Assembly (NCBI RefSeq): GCF_030269125.1
Contig: NZ_BSSM01000005.1
Location: 310,001-374,000 of the forward strand
DNA from: Streptomyces hygroscopicus subsp. hygroscopicus
GTDB taxonomy: Bacteria > Actinomycetota > Actinomycetes > Streptomycetales > Streptomycetaceae
DNA: 64,000 nt
Reading direction: 5' to 3'
The translations under genes were made by a program, and so were the position numbers. The number at the start of each line of letters is the position of its first letter. Position 1 is the stretch's first letter. Shown piece after piece: positions 1 to 8,248 of the stretch. Under the pieces are notes generated by a model. It searched no databases. It was not told where the DNA came from and saw nothing but the letters and a program-made list of their open reading frames with translations.

Positions 1-1144
1 CCGCCTCGCCCGCCGGCTGCGCCGCGAGGACGTCGCCATCACCCTCGTCAACGCCGAGGCCGACTTCGTCGAGCGCGTCCGGATGCACCAGCTCGCGACC
101 GGTCAGGACCTGCCGCCCCGGCCCCTCGACGCGATGTTCACCGGTACCGGCGTCTCCCTGAAGCTCGCCCGGGTCACCGCCGTGGACGCCGAGCGCAGGG
201 CCGTGACCGTCACGGGCGAGCGGGGCACGCGGGAGGAACTGCCGTACGACACCCTCGTCTACGCCCTCGGCAGCGGGTGGCACGACCAGGGCGTCCCGGG
301 CGTCGCCGAGCACGCCCACGACATCGCGAACCGCCCCGGCGCGCTGCGACTGCGCGCCCGCCTGGCCGAACTCGGTGCCGGCGCTCCGGTGGTCGTGGTC
401 GGCGGCGGGCTCACCGGCCTGGAGGCCGCGACCGAACTCGCCGAGGCCCGCCCGGACCTCGACGTCGCCCTCGCGGTGCGCGGCGGCCTCGGCGACGGGC
501 TCTCGGCCAAGGGCCGCCGGCATCTGCGTGAGGTCTGCGACCGGCTCGGCGTCACCGTGCACGAACACACCGCCGTCGACGCGGTGGCGGCCGGCCACGT
601 CACCACCGCCGCGGGAGCGTCGCTCCCGTCCGAGGCCACCGTGTGGACCGCGGGCTTCGCCGTCCATCCGATCGCGCGGGCCACCACCCTGGAGACCGGA
701 GACAACGGGCAGATCGTGGTCGACCGTTCGATGCGCTCGGTCTCGCATCCGCAGGTGTACGCCATCGGTGACGCCGCCCTCGCCATGGGCCCCGGCGACA
801 AGCCGCTGCGGATGTCGTGCGCCTCGGGCGTACCGGCGGCGTGGCAGGCGGCCGACGCGATCGCGGCGCGGCTCAGCGGCGGAAAGGTGCCGGTGACGCC
901 GGTGCGGTACTACCAGCAGTGCATCTCCCTGGGCCGCGGTGACGGACTGATCCAGTTCGTCACCGCCGACGACCGCGCCGTCGACCGGGCCCTGACCGGA
1001 CGCCTCGCCGCCCGCTACAAGGAGGCGATCTGCAAGGCGGCCACGTGGGGCGTCGCGCACCCCCTGCTGGTGCCGAGCCGCGCGCGCCGGGTCGTGCCGC
1101 GACAGGAGCGGGCGGGGGAGGCGGTGGCGGGGACGGTGCTCTGA
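1..1144 (+). CDS. FAD/NAD(P)-dependent oxidoreductase, NDH-2-like (5' partial)
   Basis: The reading frame is open from base 2, so the start and the N-terminal FAD Rossmann motif lie outside the window. Visible are the second dinucleotide-binding motif VVVVGGGLTGLEAA near base 390 and the C-terminal FAD signature YAIGDAA near base 760. These place it in the type II NADH dehydrogenase-like branch of the pyridine nucleotide-disulfide oxidoreductases, flavoproteins that pass electrons from NAD(P)H to a quinone or small acceptor. There is no clear C-terminal membrane helix, so the acceptor is unknown. It converges on a TetR gene 20 bp downstream. Confidence 0.8.
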   Translation, partial: RLARRLRREDVAITLVNAEADFVERVRMHQLATGQDLPPRPLDAMFTGTGVSLKLARVTAVDAERRAVTVTGERGTREELPYDTLVYALGSGWHDQGVPGVAEHAHDIANRPGALRLRARLAELGAGAPVVVVGGGLTGLEAATELAEARPDLDVALAVRGGLGDGLSAKGRRHLREVCDRLGVTVHEHTAVDAVAAGHVTTAAGASLPSEATVWTAGFAVHPIARATTLETGDNGQIVVDRSMRSVSHPQVYAIGDAALAMGPGDKPLRMSCASGVPAAWQAADAIAARLSGGKVPVTPVRYYQQCISLGRGDGLIQFVTADDRAVDRALTGRLAARYKEAICKAATWGVAHPLLVPSRARRVVPRQERAGEAVAGTVL

Positions 1145-1164
1145 CCGCCGAACGGGCTTCCCCG

Positions 1165-1776
1165 CTACGGCAGCCGGCTCCGGTCGGTGGCCGCGCGCAG
1201 GTGCTCGATCCCGGTGTCGACGGCCGCCCTGAGGTGGGTCGAGTCGCCGGTGGACATCAGGATGGACACGCCGCCCTGGATGCCGGCGAGCAGGGCGGCG
1301 GCCGCCCGGTCCACGTCGAGGGCGGGGGAGACCAGGCCCTTGGACCGGAGGGCGCGCATGCCCGCGGCGAGCTGATCCTGCCACTGGCGCATCAGCGCGG
1401 TGACGATCGCGCGGGCGCCGGGCCGCCGGCGGCCGACCTGGAGGAAGAGCGCGCCCAACGGGCAGGTGTCACCCTGGCGTTCGTACCGCTCGACGAGGAC
1501 GTCCCGCCACTGTTGCCAGGACTCCCAGGAGTCGAGGCGACCCAGGTGCGGCTGCTGGTCCGCCAGGACGCGGTCGGCCTCGAACCGGGCGACGGCCAGC
1601 AGCAGTTGGTCCTTGCCGTCGGGGAAGTAGTGGAAGAGCTGGCTCTTGCTGGCGCGGGTGCGGGCGAGGATGTCGTCCAGGGTGGCGGCGGGGCCCTGCT
1701 CGCGCAGGATCCCGGCGGCGCCCTCGATGATGCGGGCGCGGGTGGCGCGGCCCTTCGCGGTCAGGGTGTCCGGCAT
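1165..1776 (-). CDS. TetR/AcrR family transcriptional regulator
   Basis: This 203-aa protein has a typical TetR N-terminal helix-turn-helix (TLDDILARTRASKSQLFHYF, about residues 30-50) and a variable helical ligand domain. The start at 1776 is chosen because GGAAG lies about 9 bases upstream; a longer frame to 1842 would run through the operator region. The gene is divergent from the SDR gene at 1893, and two matching inverted repeats sit between them, so it probably represses both itself and the dehydrogenase. The inducer is unknown but could be a substrate of the neighbouring enzyme. Confidence 0.88.
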   Translation of the reverse strand: MPDTLTAKGRATRARIIEGAAGILREQGPAATLDDILARTRASKSQLFHYFPDGKDQLLLAVARFEADRVLADQQPHLGRLDSWESWQQWRDVLVERYERQGDTCPLGALFLQVGRRRPGARAIVTALMRQWQDQLAAGMRALRSKGLVSPALDVDRAAAALLAGIQGGVSILMSTGDSTHLRAAVDTGIEHLRAATDRSRLP

Positions 1777-1795
1777 GAGGTCGTCTTCCTTCGGC

Positions 1796-1841
1796 TGGAC
1801 CGGTGGGTCCACCGTAGCGCGATTTTGGACTTGCTGGTCCA
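1796..1841. promoter_or_regulatory. Twin TetR operators between the divergent TetR and SDR genes
   Basis: Two inverted repeats with the same architecture, TGGAC-N6-GTCCA, occur at 1796-1811 and 1826-1841. Their start-to-start distance is exactly 30 bp, close to three helical turns, so two dimers would bind the same face of the DNA. The position between divergent starts at 1776 and 1893 fits control of both genes. Binding is inferred from symmetry and position. Confidence 0.72.
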
Positions 1842-1892
1842 TTTTTGGCGGCGCACAGTGGGCGGCACACGGCGAGACAAGGAGATCGCGTC

Positions 1893-2675
1893 ATGACCGA
1901 CACCACGAGCGGGCGGCTGTCCGGCAAGGCCGCGCTGGTCACGGGCTCCACCAGCAACATCGGGCGGGCGATCGCGGAGGCGTTCGCGGCCGAGGGCGCC
2001 CATGTGGTCGTCTCCGGCCGCGACCGGGGCAGGGGCGCGGAGGTGGTCGAGGGCATCCGCGCGGCCGGGGGCCGGGCCGACTTCCTGGCGGCGGACCTCG
2101 ACGGGAGCCCGGAGGCGTCCCGCGACCTGGCCGAGCGGGCCGTCGCGGCCCTGGGCGGACGGATCGACATCCTGGTCAACAACGCCGGCGTCTATCCGGG
2201 CCACGACACCGCCGGCACCGACGGGAAGACGTTCGACCAGGTCTACGGCGTGAACGTCAAGGCACCCTTCTTCCTCACCGCCGCCCTCGCCCCGCGGATG
2301 GCGCGGGCCGGCGGCGGGGCGATCGTCAACCTCGGTTCCTGGATCGCCCGCCTCGGCGTCCCCCTCGGCGCGCTCTACAGCTCGACCAAGGGCGCGATGG
2401 AGACGCTGACCCGCGCGTGGGCCGCGGAGTTCGGGCCGCGCGGCGTGCGGGTGAACGCGGTGTCGCCGGGCGTGGTCCTGCCGCCGTCCCCGGCGGGCAC
2501 CGAGCCGCATCCGGGCGAGGTCATGATGAAGGGGACTCCGGCGGGTGCCGTCGGGACGCCGGAGGCGATCGCGCGGGCCGTGGTGTGGCTGGCGAGCGAC
2601 GAGGCGGCGTTCGCGCACGGGACGGTGGTGGACGTCGACGGGGGCCGGACGGGGGTGGCGGTCATCGCGGCGTGA
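1893..2675 (+). CDS. SDR family oxidoreductase
   Basis: A 260-aa classical short-chain dehydrogenase/reductase. Seen are the cofactor motif TGSTSNIG near the N-terminus, NNAG, a catalytic Ser in NLGSW and the YSSTK (YxxxK) catalytic pair. Such enzymes oxidise or reduce alcohols and ketones with NAD(P)H in the cytoplasm; the substrate cannot be read from sequence. The start at 1893 follows AAGGAG at 1879-1884. The C-terminus VDVDGG is usual for the family. It is divergent from, and probably repressed by, the TetR protein at 1165-1776. Confidence 0.9.
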   Translation: MTDTTSGRLSGKAALVTGSTSNIGRAIAEAFAAEGAHVVVSGRDRGRGAEVVEGIRAAGGRADFLAADLDGSPEASRDLAERAVAALGGRIDILVNNAGVYPGHDTAGTDGKTFDQVYGVNVKAPFFLTAALAPRMARAGGGAIVNLGSWIARLGVPLGALYSSTKGAMETLTRAWAAEFGPRGVRVNAVSPGVVLPPSPAGTEPHPGEVMMKGTPAGAVGTPEAIARAVVWLASDEAAFAHGTVVDVDGGRTGVAVIAA

Positions 2676-2872
2676 GCCGTACGGGGAGGGCCCGGAAAGC
2701 CCCTCGACACGGGGTCGACACAGGGGGGTCGGCCCGGGTTCACCCGCTCTTGGGGCAGCTTCACACCGGCCGCGTTCTCGCACTACGTTAGAGGTTGAAC
2801 GACCGGGTGCCGCCGTGGGCCGAGCCGTGGAGAAGGCCGCGTGCGTTCCGTCCCGAGCGCGCAAGGAGCCGC

Positions 2873-3598
2873 ATGCTGCCCTCGACCTCGCCTCCGACCC
2901 ACCGTCCTCCGCTGGGTGTCGAGCGTCTGCTGACCGCCGCCGTACGGGTGGTCGCGACCCTCCCCGCGACGCGTTCCACCCTCGGCGTCGTCCGCAGCCG
3001 CCACCAGTCCGACCGCGAACGCGCGGGCACCCTGCGCTCCCGACTGGCCGAACGGGGCGTCTCCAGCACGGAGTTGAGCCCGGTGCCGGAACCCGGCGAG
3101 CGCGGCGGCGCCCGCCACGGCCTGCCCTCCCGGACGGTGGGCCTGCTCGCGCACACGCCGGGGGTGCGGCCGGAGCAGGCGATGCGGGCGGCGGCGTTAT
3201 GGCGCCTCCCCTTGCTGACCGACCGTTGTGAGGGGGTACCGGGGACGGCCCGCCGCAAGGACGTCATCGGTATCCACCTCGCCGGCCGGGGTTTCGAACT
3301 AGCCCTGGACCGCGCCGAGTTGGTTGCCCTCAACCCGGACCCCGGCCCGGTCCGCCTCATCCTCGACAACGAGAAGATCACCATGCCGGGGGGCCGGCGC
3401 CTCAGCGTCACGGTGACGGGCTCGGGGCTGCTGGAGGTGCGGGGCGAGTCCTTCGGCGTACGGCGGGTACGGCGGCTGCGCTTCGAACGGGCGTGGGGCG
3501 CGCACCGCCTGGACATGGACGGCACCCCGGTACGGGAGGTGCGGGCGCCGCTGCGGATGGAAGTGGACCCGGGGCGGCTGGAGTTGGTGCGGGTGTGA
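2873..3598 (+). CDS. Conserved hypothetical protein, weakly diacylglycerol-kinase-like C-terminus
   Basis: I do not firmly recognise this 241-aa protein. It has no signal peptide or membrane segment. The second half is beta-rich (ELALDRAELVALNPDPGPV, then VSVTV-type strands and ITMPGGRRLSVTVTGSG) and loosely recalls the beta-sandwich that follows the catalytic domain in diacylglycerol kinase-like proteins, but no nucleotide-binding motif is visible. ATG 2873 is preceded by AAGGAG four bases away; a TTG at 2795 would add 26 residues. A strong hairpin follows directly at 3600-3627. Confidence 0.55.
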   Translation: MLPSTSPPTHRPPLGVERLLTAAVRVVATLPATRSTLGVVRSRHQSDRERAGTLRSRLAERGVSSTELSPVPEPGERGGARHGLPSRTVGLLAHTPGVRPEQAMRAAALWRLPLLTDRCEGVPGTARRKDVIGIHLAGRGFELALDRAELVALNPDPGPVRLILDNEKITMPGGRRLSVTVTGSGLLEVRGESFGVRRVRRLRFERAWGAHRLDMDGTPVREVRAPLRMEVDPGRLELVRV

Positions 3599-3599
3599 G

Positions 3600-3627
3600 G
3601 GGCCGCCCTGGTGGGGGAGGGCGGCCC
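3600..3627 (+). terminator. Intrinsic-type hairpin after the 2873-3598 gene
   Basis: GGGCCGCCCT at 3600-3609 pairs perfectly with AGGGCGGCCC at 3618-3627 across an 8-nt loop. It begins one base after the stop codon. No long U-tract follows, as is usual in Streptomyces. Confidence 0.65.
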
Positions 3628-3646
3628 GTGTGACCCGTGCCGATGC

Positions 3647-3733
3647 TCAGGAATAAGGAAGCACCGACGGCAGGTGGTTCGCTATCAGAAAGAGCATGCA
3701 TGTCATGGTCACGTAAAGAGGAATCTTTTTCAC
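3647..3733 (-). CDS. Candidate small hydrophobic peptide (28 aa) downstream of the SARP gene
   Basis: A short frame starting GTG at 3733 encodes 28 residues beginning MKKIPLYVTMTCMLFLIAN and ending in LPYS. AAGGAAG lies about 9 bases upstream as a ribosome binding site. Two N-terminal lysines followed by a hydrophobic stretch suggest a membrane-inserted or secreted peptide. It lies 151 bp downstream of, and on the same strand as, the AfsR-like regulator, in the place occupied by the small gene afsS after afsR, but it lacks any AfsS-like repeat. Its codons are less GC-rich than those of neighbouring genes. It is too short to be certain; the rest of 3734-3884 shows no gene. Confidence 0.4.
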   Translation of the reverse strand: MKKIPLYVTMTCMLFLIANHLPSVLPYS

Positions 3734-3884
3734 GGACTGCGCTTCCTTGTGCTGGGGACACTGCGACTCGCGCGTACGGGCATCGGGGTTCGACCGTCAA
3801 TCGCCCAAGATCGCGTCTGCGCTATTTCTAGCGCCACTGGGGCCCCAAGTCCAAATATTCCTGCGTGATGAACGAAAGGGCTGG

Positions 3885-6800
3885 TCACCCTGTCGATGTC
3901 CGCGGAGTGGTGCGCAAGGCGGCAAGGGTCTGCGAGGCACGTGCCGCTTCCGCGTGGGCGCCGATTCGCATACTCATTTTGAAACTTTCGCTGGCATATG
4001 CCAGAGCCTGGGCCATGCGCCCGGTGTCCCGGTGGGCCAGCGCCGCGTCGTGGGCCGCGTCGACCACCTCGCCCGCGGCGTTGATGCCCCGGGCCAGGGT
4101 GAGTGCGGCGATGTGCAACGGTATGGCCTGCTCACTGCGGCCGGCGGCCTGGTGCGCCCGGCCGATCCGGTTGAGGGCGATGGCCTCTCTGCGCCGGTCG
4201 CCGACGGTTCGGAAATAGTCCAGGCTGTGGTGTGCGAGCGTGAGTGCTTCCGTTGTGTTCCCCAGGCTGATGAGTGCGTTGGCCAGGTTCATCCGGAGCG
4301 TTGCGAGTTCCCTTCTGTCGGACCTTCGCAACGCCAGGGAAATGGCTTTTCGGTAAGCCTGCTCGGCGGCCTTCGGGTCTCCCGTTCTCGTGGCGAGTTC
4401 GGCCATGTTGTTCAGTGTGCTGAAGATTCCGCGCTCATTATTTATGGCGGTGAATTCGGCCAGTGCGGAGTTGAAGTAATCCCGCGCCGAGTCGATTTCC
4501 GACAGGTGGAGGTGGGTGACTCCCAGGACGTTGTAACTGCGGGCGATCTGGAGGGAATCACCTGTTTGCAGCAGGGAATCCAGGATCTGTTCTTGCAGGG
4601 ACTGCATCATTCTGTACTGGCCCGTCTGCCACAACGGGATGCACATCTGGTTGACGCACTCGATCTCCAGTTCGGTGTCGCCGAGGTCCCGCGCCAACTC
4701 CAGTGCCTCTCGTGCGGCCGAGATCGCCTCTTCGTAGCGGGAGTGATGGCCGCGCGCCACGCCGAGGTCGAGCAGCGCCCGCGCCCGCGCCTCCCGGTCC
4801 TGGGCGGCGGCCCAGTGGTCGACGGCCCGCTGCAGCAGCGGTTCGGCCGTGGCCAGATGACCGCGCATGTCGAGGAGTCCCGTCAACACATGAACACACA
4901 ACGCGAGTTGACGCTCCGATCCGTGCCGGCTGATCCACTCCAGGGTGTCCGAGAGGTTCCCGCTTTCCGTGGTCAGCCATTGTTCGGCGGCGTGTACGTC
5001 GTCGATCTCCGGCAGCATGATGAAATCGCCGGAGTCCAGGCTCATGCGGGATCGGTAGGGATGTACTAGACGGTCGGCGCGATCCGCCGCTCCCATATAG
5101 AACTTCGCCAGCCGGGACATCGCGGCCTGCGACTGCGTGTGTTCCGGATCGCTCAGTGAACGCGCGTACCTGCGCAGCAGATCGTGCATGGTGAACCGGT
5201 GCGGAGTCGGTTCGGCGATCAAATGCCGGGTGTGAAGCTGCTCCAGGGCCCGTTCCGTCGCGGCGAGGGAGAGACCCGTCAGCGCCGCCACCGCGTGCGA
5301 CCCGAACTCCATTCCGCTGTGCAGGCTGATCCGCCGGAAGACCAGCTGTTGTTCGGCGTTCAGCGCACGATAGGAGAGGGCGAACACATGCTCCAATGTC
5401 CGTTCCCCGTCGCGCAGTTCGTCCAGTCCACCGGATCCGGCGGTCAGCTGCCGCAGCAGGTCGGCGGCGGTCCACGACGACCTGGCGAGCAGCCGGCTCG
5501 CCGCGATCTCGATGGCGAGCGGCAGGTACCCGCAGACCCGCACGATGTCGGAGATACCGGCTCGGTCACTCTTGTCGGCCCGCCCGCTCGGGCCGAGCCG
5601 CCGTAGGAAGAGGGCGACCGCGTCGTCAGGGGGCAGCACATCGAGCGACACCGACCGCGCGCCGGGCAGCCCGGTGAGCCGGCGGCGGCTGGTCACGACG
5701 ACGGCGGTCGGCGAGGACCCGGGGAGCAGCCGCCGTACCTGCTCCGAGGACACGGCGTCGTCGAGGATCACCAGCATCCGCTTGTCCCGCGCCAGCGAAC
5801 GCCACAGGGCGGTGAGTTCCTCGACGTCCTGGGGCAGCTCCGCGCCCCGCGGGCCGAGCACCCGCAGCAGCGTGGTCAGCGCCCGCCCCGGCGCCTGGCC
5901 GGCGAGCCGTACGAAACACCGGCCGTCCGGGTACCGGTCCGCCAGCCGGTGCGCCAAGTGCACCACGATGCCCGTCTTGCCCACGCCCCCCATCCCCTCG
6001 ACGGTCACCACGGCACCGGCCTCGTCCCCGCTCTCGCACAGGGCCGAGGAGAGCCGCCGCAGTTCCTCGCGGCGGCCGATCCAGGGCACGTCCCGCGGCA
6101 GGTTGTCCGGCACGGGCCGCGCCGGCCGGGCGGCGGGCGTGGCGCGGGGGCCGTGCCCGTGGAGCGCGCCGGCCGACGCACCGGCGAGGATCCCCTCCTG
6201 GATGCGGTGGAGCCGCCGGCCGCCGTCCAGGCCGATGTCCCGGATGACGCGCTGCCGGGTGCGGTGCAGCAGCTTGGTCGCCTCGGCCGTACGACCGCCG
6301 CCGTGCAGCGCGACGGCCAGCAGCCCGACCAGTGCCTCGTCCACGGGGTGGTCGTCCACCAGGGGCGCGAGGACGGGCACCGCCTCGGCGAACCTCCCGG
6401 CGTTCATGAGGAGTTCGGCGCGCGTCATGGCGGCGACGAGGCTCGTCTCGCCCACCGTGGCGCGCAGGTGATCGGGCCAGGACCCGGAGATCCCGGCGAG
6501 CGGCTCGCCGTGCCAGTGGGTGTCCGCCCGCTCCAGCAGCCGCAGGGCCGCGCCGTCGTCGCTCCCCTTGAGCGCACGGGCCTGCTCGACGCAGCTGGTG
6601 TAGGCCCGCAGGTCCACGCGGTCGGGGTCCACGTGCAGCACGTACGAGTTCGTCCGGCTGACGAGGGCCGGCGCGTCCGGGTCGGCCGCGCGCAGGGCCC
6701 GGCGCACCCGCGAGACATGGGCGTGCAGCGTTTCCCGGGCCGTGGCCGGCGGATGGTCGTCCCAGATCCGGTGGACCAGGCTGTCGACGCTCACGGGCCG

Positions 6801-6917
6801 TCCCGCGTCCCAGGCCAGCGAGGCGAGGGCGAGCCTCGTCTTGGTGGGCCCCGTCTTCCCGGCCCGCCCGTCGACGCGCACCTCGACCGATCCTGAGAGC
6901 CGTATCTCCAACTCCAC
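3885..6917 (-). CDS. SARP (AfsR/RedD-type) regulator with NB-ARC and TPR domains
   Basis: This 1010-aa regulator has the AfsR architecture. Residues 1-95 form an OmpR-like winged helix (start VELEIRLSGSVEVRVDG). Residues about 95-245 form the bacterial transcriptional activation domain. An NB-ARC STAND ATPase follows, with Walker A GMGGVGKTG near residue 310 and Walker B MLVILDD. The last 400 residues are TPR-like repeats. Such proteins activate secondary metabolism or development genes by binding direct repeats near -35 elements. GTG 6917 is chosen for GGAGG six bases upstream. No biosynthetic cluster is adjacent, so it is probably pleiotropic; it is unusually close to a possible small peptide gene downstream. 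Confidence 0.9.
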   Translation of the reverse strand: MELEIRLSGSVEVRVDGRAGKTGPTKTRLALASLAWDAGRPVSVDSLVHRIWDDHPPATARETLHAHVSRVRRALRAADPDAPALVSRTNSYVLHVDPDRVDLRAYTSCVEQARALKGSDDGAALRLLERADTHWHGEPLAGISGSWPDHLRATVGETSLVAAMTRAELLMNAGRFAEAVPVLAPLVDDHPVDEALVGLLAVALHGGGRTAEATKLLHRTRQRVIRDIGLDGGRRLHRIQEGILAGASAGALHGHGPRATPAARPARPVPDNLPRDVPWIGRREELRRLSSALCESGDEAGAVVTVEGMGGVGKTGIVVHLAHRLADRYPDGRCFVRLAGQAPGRALTTLLRVLGPRGAELPQDVEELTALWRSLARDKRMLVILDDAVSSEQVRRLLPGSSPTAVVVTSRRRLTGLPGARSVSLDVLPPDDAVALFLRRLGPSGRADKSDRAGISDIVRVCGYLPLAIEIAASRLLARSSWTAADLLRQLTAGSGGLDELRDGERTLEHVFALSYRALNAEQQLVFRRISLHSGMEFGSHAVAALTGLSLAATERALEQLHTRHLIAEPTPHRFTMHDLLRRYARSLSDPEHTQSQAAMSRLAKFYMGAADRADRLVHPYRSRMSLDSGDFIMLPEIDDVHAAEQWLTTESGNLSDTLEWISRHGSERQLALCVHVLTGLLDMRGHLATAEPLLQRAVDHWAAAQDREARARALLDLGVARGHHSRYEEAISAAREALELARDLGDTELEIECVNQMCIPLWQTGQYRMMQSLQEQILDSLLQTGDSLQIARSYNVLGVTHLHLSEIDSARDYFNSALAEFTAINNERGIFSTLNNMAELATRTGDPKAAEQAYRKAISLALRRSDRRELATLRMNLANALISLGNTTEALTLAHHSLDYFRTVGDRRREAIALNRIGRAHQAAGRSEQAIPLHIAALTLARGINAAGEVVDAAHDAALAHRDTGRMAQALAYASESFKMSMRIGAHAEAARASQTLAALRTTPRTSTG

Positions 6918-7235
6918 CAGAGTCCTCCCGCCGGTAGGACCTGTACTGGCCGGGCCTACGAGGGTGTCACGACCCCGGCGACGCACGCTACGCGCGTACC
7001 GCTCGATGCTGAATTTGACCGATTAACAAGGTGTTCCCACCGGCTCGCGGCCCGGGGCTGGGCGTTCTGCCGAGAGGGGGCCGGCGGACGGCCTCCGGGG
7101 CCGCGCGGCGTGGCGGGAATCGGACGCGTGCGGCCCGCCGGCGGTCTTCACACGACCTTCCCGGAACCCGAGGCTCGGTCGGACGGCTTCCGTGCCACAG
7201 TGGCCGAGCGGGGACGAGCAGGGAAGGGAACGGCC

Positions 7236-7673
7236 TTGGCGGCGGAGTTGACCGAGCGGGTACGGGAGCGGCTGGAGGGGACGAACTTCTGGTTCGTGGC
7301 CACGGTGACGCCGGACGGCGCGCCGCATGTGACGCCGATGTGGGTGGGCCTGGAGGACGGACTGGTCGTCTTCAACACCTCGGTCGGCCGGATCAAGGAG
7401 GAGAACCTCCGCCACGATCCCCGCGTGCACCTGTCCCACGCCGACACCGGGAACCCCTACGACCGCGTCCAGATCTCCGGCCGCGCGGTACGCCTCGTGG
7501 AGGGCGACGAGGCCGAACGCGGCATGGACCGGCTGGCCCGCAAGTACCTGGGCCTGGACGTCTACCCGTGGCTGATCGAGGGGGAGCGGCGGGTGCACGT
7601 GCTGGTGGAGCCGGAGAAGGTGCGGCACGTCGTCGGGGTGGAGCCGTTCCGGGCGGGGATCATTCCCTCGTGA
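7236..7673 (+). CDS. PPOX-class (pyridoxamine 5'-phosphate oxidase-like) F420/FMN-binding protein
   Basis: The frame carries the split beta-barrel fold typical of PPOX/F420-dependent enzymes: FVATVTPDGAPHVTPMWVG, then a strand-rich core and HVLVEPEKVRHV at the C-terminus. Family members bind FMN or F420 and reduce small organic substrates, or act as flavin-binding proteins of unknown role. TTG at 7236 is chosen because GGGAAGGGAA lies just upstream, giving about 145 aa, the usual family length; a GTG at 7200 and an ATG-type start at 7110 are in the same frame. It stands alone, divergent from the SARP gene. Confidence 0.82.
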   Translation: MAAELTERVRERLEGTNFWFVATVTPDGAPHVTPMWVGLEDGLVVFNTSVGRIKEENLRHDPRVHLSHADTGNPYDRVQISGRAVRLVEGDEAERGMDRLARKYLGLDVYPWLIEGERRVHVLVEPEKVRHVVGVEPFRAGIIPS

Positions 7674-8248
7674 GAGCGATGGGCCGTCCGTAGGCCGTGA
7701 CGGCGGGAGCGGGCGGGCCGGAAGCGGCTGGAAGAGACGGGGCGGCACACGACCGAGGCGGACACCAGGGCGCGTCACCGGGTGAGTGGACCCCGGCTGA
7801 CGTCGGCGCCGGGCGGACGAACCGCCACGGCGTAGCCGACCTCGGCGTCCGGTCCGACGTACGTCCGCGCCGCCCCGCCCGGCCGTGGGTACGGCGGTTC
7901 GCCGGTGCCGTGCCGCTTCAGCCGTGCGACCGCCTCCCCCGCGTCGGTCCGGGTGCGCCGGGTCGGGACGGCCCGACGCGCGGGCGGGGGTTCGGACCGG
8001 GGGCCGGGCGGCGGCCGCGGGCTCCGCGCCACTCGTGCGCGGCGCGCGGCCGTGATCCTCGGTCGGCCGTCGCCGGGAGTCCCGCCGTGTTCGCCTCGGC
8101 GCCGCACGCCGACGGATCTTCGGCCGGCCGGCCCCGACGACCACCACGCGCGGGCCCCGTCGAGCCGAAGAGCGGTACCCGTTGGTGTCCAAGTCCTTGT
8201 AGCCCGGGTCGGTTTTGGTCAGACTCGTCCTGAAACTTCTTTCTGGTC
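7674..8248. other. Gene-free spacer of about 575 bp
   Basis: No reading frame here has a convincing start, ribosome site and product. A minus-strand frame near 7775-7950 ends in a stretch (ARTYVGPDAEVGYAV) that looks protein-like and may be the tail of a decayed gene, but its N-terminal part is low-complexity Arg/Pro. No tRNA or strong terminator was seen. Confidence 0.4.

Noticed and set aside
7697..8233. A possible gene in the spacer after the PPOX gene.
   Set aside because: Composition is Arg/Gly/Pro low complexity and there is no ribosome site; at most the tail of a decayed minus-strand gene.
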